Shown: piece after piece, positions 6,437 to 8,268 of the stretch | Layout: each line of letters begins with the position of its first letter | Numbering within the stretch: position 1 is the stretch's first letter | NCBI GenBank assembly: GCA_040756715.1 | Contig: JBFLYE010000122.1 | Coordinates: 1-8,268 of the forward strand | DNA: 8,268 nucleotides | Origin: JBFLYE01 sp040756715 [NCBI: bacterium] | GTDB lineage: Bacteria > UBA9089 > UBA9088 | Direction of reading: 5' to 3' | The notes under the pieces: generated by a model | Seen by the model: only the letters and a program-made list of their open reading frames with translations | Told to the model about the DNA's origin: nothing | Databases searched by the model: none | Program-made: the position numbers and the translations under genes

Positions 6437-6643
6437 AGGTTTTATCTTGTGAATAACGCAGTCGCTACAAAAGAATTGGTAAGATGAAAATAAAGGGTTT
6501 GTTGATATACAGAGAGGATGCAGAACACCTTTAGGTATTTTTGTAAAATAAAGCAAAAAGCATCTTTGTCGCAAAAAGCGAGAAGGGTGCTTTTTTTGTT
6601 TAAGGGGGTGATGTAAAAAAAATTTAAAAATAGGAGGATAAGG
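6437..6643. other. non-coding stretch around the terminator
   Basis: No supportable gene. The longest readable piece is a 16-codon frame from ATG 6484 to TAG 6534 (MKIKGLLIYREDAEHL), which could be a relic but has no ribosome site. A perfect AGGAGG at 6632-6637 has no start codon in reach. The terminator at 6555-6597 lies here. Confidence 0.5.
6555..6597 (+). terminator. Rho-independent terminator
   Basis: The 5' arm AAAAAGCATCTTTGTCGC (6555-6572) pairs with GCGAGAAGGGTGCTTTTT (6578-6595) around an AAAAA loop, with a single G/G mismatch and two G-U pairs. It is followed by a run of seven T (6591-6597). The A-run before it makes the structure usable on the minus strand too, against the remnant gene converging from the right. 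Confidence 0.85.
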
Positions 6644-6858
6644 TTATATATAAATTACGGCAATCAAAAGGTCAAAGCCTCCAATAAGCTGACCTGTTTT
6701 TCTAAGCTGTGCATATTCTCTTCCGTAATGCTCACATATTTCCTCATTTATGGGAAGAATTTTAACAAAGGAGAGAAAGTCTTTTAATCCTTGCCTTGCC
6801 TTTTCGGAATTATTGCTAGAATAAACCCCTCCTTGAAGCTCTGCCAAGGTAACATTGA
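6644..6858 (-). pseudogene. VapC-like PIN-domain toxin, truncated at both ends
   Basis: The minus frame is open from 6934 to the stop at 6644, but only about the last 70 codons look like a PIN-domain VapC. Features are FNVTLAELQGGVYSSN (the conserved Glu of the second PIN motif), then KDFLSFVKILPINEEICEHYGREYAQLRKTG and IGGFDLLIAV (the conserved Asp before LLIA; the more usual GDFD has become GGFD). Typical VapC toxins have 130-140 residues. The N-terminal DTN motif with its catalytic Asp is missing, and so are about 30 C-terminal residues. The upstream part of the frame (6860-6934) appears to be antisense to an IS66 fragment, which would explain the loss. No VapB antitoxin gene is present. 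The product would be an inactive ribonuclease. Confidence 0.7.
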
Positions 6859-6972
6859 AAAGAAGGAATTGCCTTAAAAGAAGCATTGTCTCGTATCTAC
6901 CAATCACTAACCGAGGGGAATGCACATAGCCCACCCGAACAAAGGGAAAGATTATACAGGAATAGCATTCTT
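6859..6972 (+). pseudogene. probable IS66 transposase internal fragment
   Basis: This plus-strand frame reads KEGIALKEALSRIYQSL, then TEGNAHSPPEQRERLYRNSIL, running into the left end of the miniature element. The spacing of RIYQSL and PPEQRERLYR resembles the segment of IS66-type transposases just before the conserved EPTNNRAER block found at 7249. About 40 residues between the two pieces are not seen. It is preceded by TGA at 6856. The resemblance is weak and judged by eye. Confidence 0.35.
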
Positions 6973-7212
6973 ATAGTATCTTCCATTACTTAGTGCAAAA
7001 ATAGATAGGGTTGTGTTTATCTGTTAAAAATTCATCCACCTTTTAAGAAATTTTGAATTCTAAATTTTGAATTTTGAATTGAAGGTTTAAGTTTTATAAA
7101 ATTTTTTCCCTTTTAATTCAAAATTCAACATTCAAAATTCATAATTTTATAAAGTTTTCCTTAAGATTATCTAAACACATACATTTTGTAAAGCGTTATG
7201 GAATTAACTATA
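6972..7212. mobile_element. MITE-like element, copy B
   Basis: It has the same ends as copy A: TATAGTATCTTCCATTAC at 6972-6989 and GTTATGGAATTAACTATA at 7195-7212. Bases 7051-7212 equal 1423-1584 with no difference, and 6970-7004 equals 1324-1358. Copy B carries 37 bases (7005-7041) replaced by TA in copy A, and only one of the 53-bp units, so it is 241 bp rather than 259 bp. The interior can fold into a long AT-rich hairpin (about 7057-7082 against 7111-7146). It carries no coding sequence. Confidence 0.85.
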
Positions 7213-7236
7213 ATTATATGGAATTAACTATAATTA
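7198..7236. repeat. 20-bp tandem duplication of the MITE right end
   Basis: ATGGAATTAACTATAATTA occurs at 7198-7216 and again at 7218-7236. The right terminal inverted repeat of copy B is thus present twice, and the element could alternatively end at 7232. Confidence 0.8.
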
Positions 7237-7425
7237 AAGTATAAGGTAGAACCAACCAATAACCGAGCAGAAAGGGGATTGAGGGAACAGGTAGTAATCC
7301 GTAAGATAATAGGAAGCTTGAGGAATGAAAAAGGAACCAGAATCTATTGAAGTGATTACCTCTGTTTTGACTACCTTAAAAACAAAAAGGATATGATCTT
7401 AACCAAAAGTTGGTATATACACTAT
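7234..7425 (+). pseudogene. IS66-family transposase, C-terminal remnant with frameshifts
   Basis: Codons from 7234 read LKYKVEPTNNRAERGLRE, then QVVIRKIIGSLRNEKGTRIY and TGA at 7348. EPTNNRAERGLR followed by RKI-G-RNEKGTR is the hallmark block of IS66-type (DDE) transposases just before the C-terminal end; the Glu in AER belongs to it. One extra base at 7348 shifts the rest to EVITSVLTTLKTKR (7349-7390), and one more base at about 7391 to YDLNQKL, so at least two frameshifts are present. The 5' bulk of the gene is absent. It stands directly behind MITE copy B. It is dead as a transposase. Confidence 0.8.
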
Positions 7426-7464
7426 AATGGAGCTAAACACATACCATTTTTCTATAAAAGATAT

Positions 7465-7483
7465 GGGTAGGTTTCAGCTACCC
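7465..7483. repeat. short hairpin upstream of the GT-C promoter
   Basis: GGGTAG (7465-7470) and CTACCC (7478-7483) form a 6-bp stem with a 7-base loop, ending 5 bases before the -35 box. No T-run follows, so it is not a convincing terminator. It could be an operator-like site, or chance. Confidence 0.3.
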
Positions 7484-7488
7484 CTTAC

Positions 7489-7518
7489 TTGACAAGGCAA
7501 TTGTAAAATCTCTATAAT
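7489..7518 (+). promoter_or_regulatory. consensus sigma70-type promoter, leaderless arrangement
   Basis: TTGACA (7489-7494), an 18-base spacer and TATAAT (7513-7518) match both boxes perfectly. Start of transcription is expected at about 7524-7526, only 2-4 bases before ATG 7528. No Shine-Dalgarno sequence is present (ACCAAAAAAATG). Confidence 0.75.
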
Positions 7519-7527
7519 ACCAAAAAA

Positions 7528-8268
7528 ATGGCAAAGAAGAAAAAGGATTTAGGCCTCCTTATATTTCCCTTTATTATTCTTATATCTATTTTATATATAG
7601 GCTTCTATGTTTGGATGGGGAAATATTATTGTGAAGGAAACATCTCCCTTCCTTTGGATGACCCATTCATATTCTTCCAATATGCCCAAAATATGGCAGA
7701 TGGACATTTCTTAAAATACAACCTAGAAGACCAGGCAACCACAGGCGTTACAAGCCTCCTTTGGCAAATCCTTCTAGCTTTTGGCTTTGTTTTAGGGTTT
7801 TCCGGAATGAATATAATCTATTGGTCTTTGTTTCTCTCCCTGATTATCCTTATTCTATCCGGCATCTTTACTTATCTTATAGGAAAAAGGCTTGTTTCCC
7901 CTGTGGTTGGTGTGATTGCAAGCCTGATGGTTATTTTAAATGGGCCATTTTTATGGGCCTGCTTTTCTGGAATGGATACTGGGCTTTTAGGAATGACCAT
8001 TCTTTCTTCCCTCTTTGGGTTTTTGAAGGCTTGTGAAAAGAAAAATTTTCTTTTGTTTTCTATTTTTGCTTCCTGTATGTCCATTGCAAGGCCTGAGGGG
8101 TTTATCTTTTCCTGCCTTGCTTCTTTTCTTATTTTGCTTAACCAGATAATCCTGCCAAAAAATGAAAAACCCTCGATTGCCCAGATATTTCCTGTTTTTC
8201 TTCCTGTTATTGTAGGCTCTTTCTGGCTCTTTCTAAACCTTGTTCTAACCGGCTCAATAAATTTTAAC
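7528..8268 (+). CDS. GT-C type membrane glycosyltransferase, N-terminal part (runs off window)
   Basis: 247 codons are present and the frame is still open at the edge. After MAKKKK comes a membrane segment (about 9-29), then a first extracytoplasmic loop with PLDDPFIFFQYAQNMADGHF (42-61). Paired acidic residues there (D44, D45) are the signature of GT-C enzymes (ArnT/PMT/arabinofuranosyltransferase-like), which use lipid-phosphate-linked sugars. Also typical are ATTGVTSLLW (70-79), SGMD (147-150) and ARPEG (187-191), a set shared with the DDAYI...SGME...RPDG group of GT-C proteins. Further hydrophobic segments lie at about 81-90, 98-118, 123-140, 153-166, 174-186, 192-207 and 220-236. It probably transfers a sugar to a surface polymer or protein at the outer face of the inner membrane; donor and acceptor cannot be told. 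ATG 7528 is fixed by the promoter and by the Lys-rich N-terminus. Confidence 0.85.
   Translation, partial: MAKKKKDLGLLIFPFIILISILYIGFYVWMGKYYCEGNISLPLDDPFIFFQYAQNMADGHFLKYNLEDQATTGVTSLLWQILLAFGFVLGFSGMNIIYWSLFLSLIILILSGIFTYLIGKRLVSPVVGVIASLMVILNGPFLWACFSGMDTGLLGMTILSSLFGFLKACEKKNFLLFSIFASCMSIARPEGFIFSCLASFLILLNQIILPKNEKPSIAQIFPVFLPVIVGSFWLFLNLVLTGSINFN

Noticed and set aside
6632-6643. AGGAGG as the ribosome site of a plus-strand gene
   Set aside because: No ATG, GTG or TTG with an open frame follows within a usable distance.
7761-8036. Plus-strand ORF of 91 codons
   Set aside because: It overlaps the GT-C glycosyltransferase in another frame. The GT-C frame (7528 to edge) has membrane segments and family motifs, while this one has none.

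Overview
The window is AT-rich bacterial DNA, probably from an uncultured diderm lineage. Three things point that way: a PorV/PorQ-type outer-membrane beta-barrel, a very large secreted multi-domain protein ending in a FlgD/T9SS-like C-terminal module, and genes interleaved with AT-rich repeats and decayed insertion sequences. I cannot name the phylum from the sequence alone.

Layout. Bases 1-123 hold no gene, only an imperfect palindrome. From about 124 to 3841 lie the remains of one large surface-protein gene in the order parallel beta-helix, IPT/TIG-like domain, CARDB/DUF11-like domain, helical linker, DPNDK-type domain, Ig-like modules and FlgD-like C-terminus. It is broken by a one-base frameshift near 349 and by a 257-bp miniature inverted-repeat element at 1326-1584. 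Removing that element, with one copy of its TA duplication, joins the two long reading frames exactly in phase. The gene overlaps by ATGA with a PorV/PorQ-family gene (3838-4983) whose PEGA domain is cut by an in-frame TGA 22 codons before the next stop. The pair looks like a secreted cargo and its outer-membrane partner.

Bases 5053-6022 hold a two-gene cassette, a small charged protein and a clan AA (retropepsin-like) aspartic protease overlapping by TTGA. It is flanked by two direct copies of a 58-bp repeat (57/58 identical). A DUF5618-like all-helical protein follows (6059-6436), then a strong hairpin terminator (6555-6597).

Bases 6600-7430 are a graveyard of mobile DNA: a VapC-like PIN toxin truncated at both ends (minus strand), a probable IS66 internal fragment, a second copy of the miniature element (6972-7212) and a frameshifted C-terminal remnant of an IS66 transposase.

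From 7528 to the window edge a multi-membrane-span GT-C type glycosyltransferase begins. Its consensus promoter lies so close to the ATG that the mRNA should be leaderless. The most notable results are the gene split by a miniature element that can be reversed on paper, the repeat-flanked protease cassette, and the in-frame TGA in the PorV-like gene.
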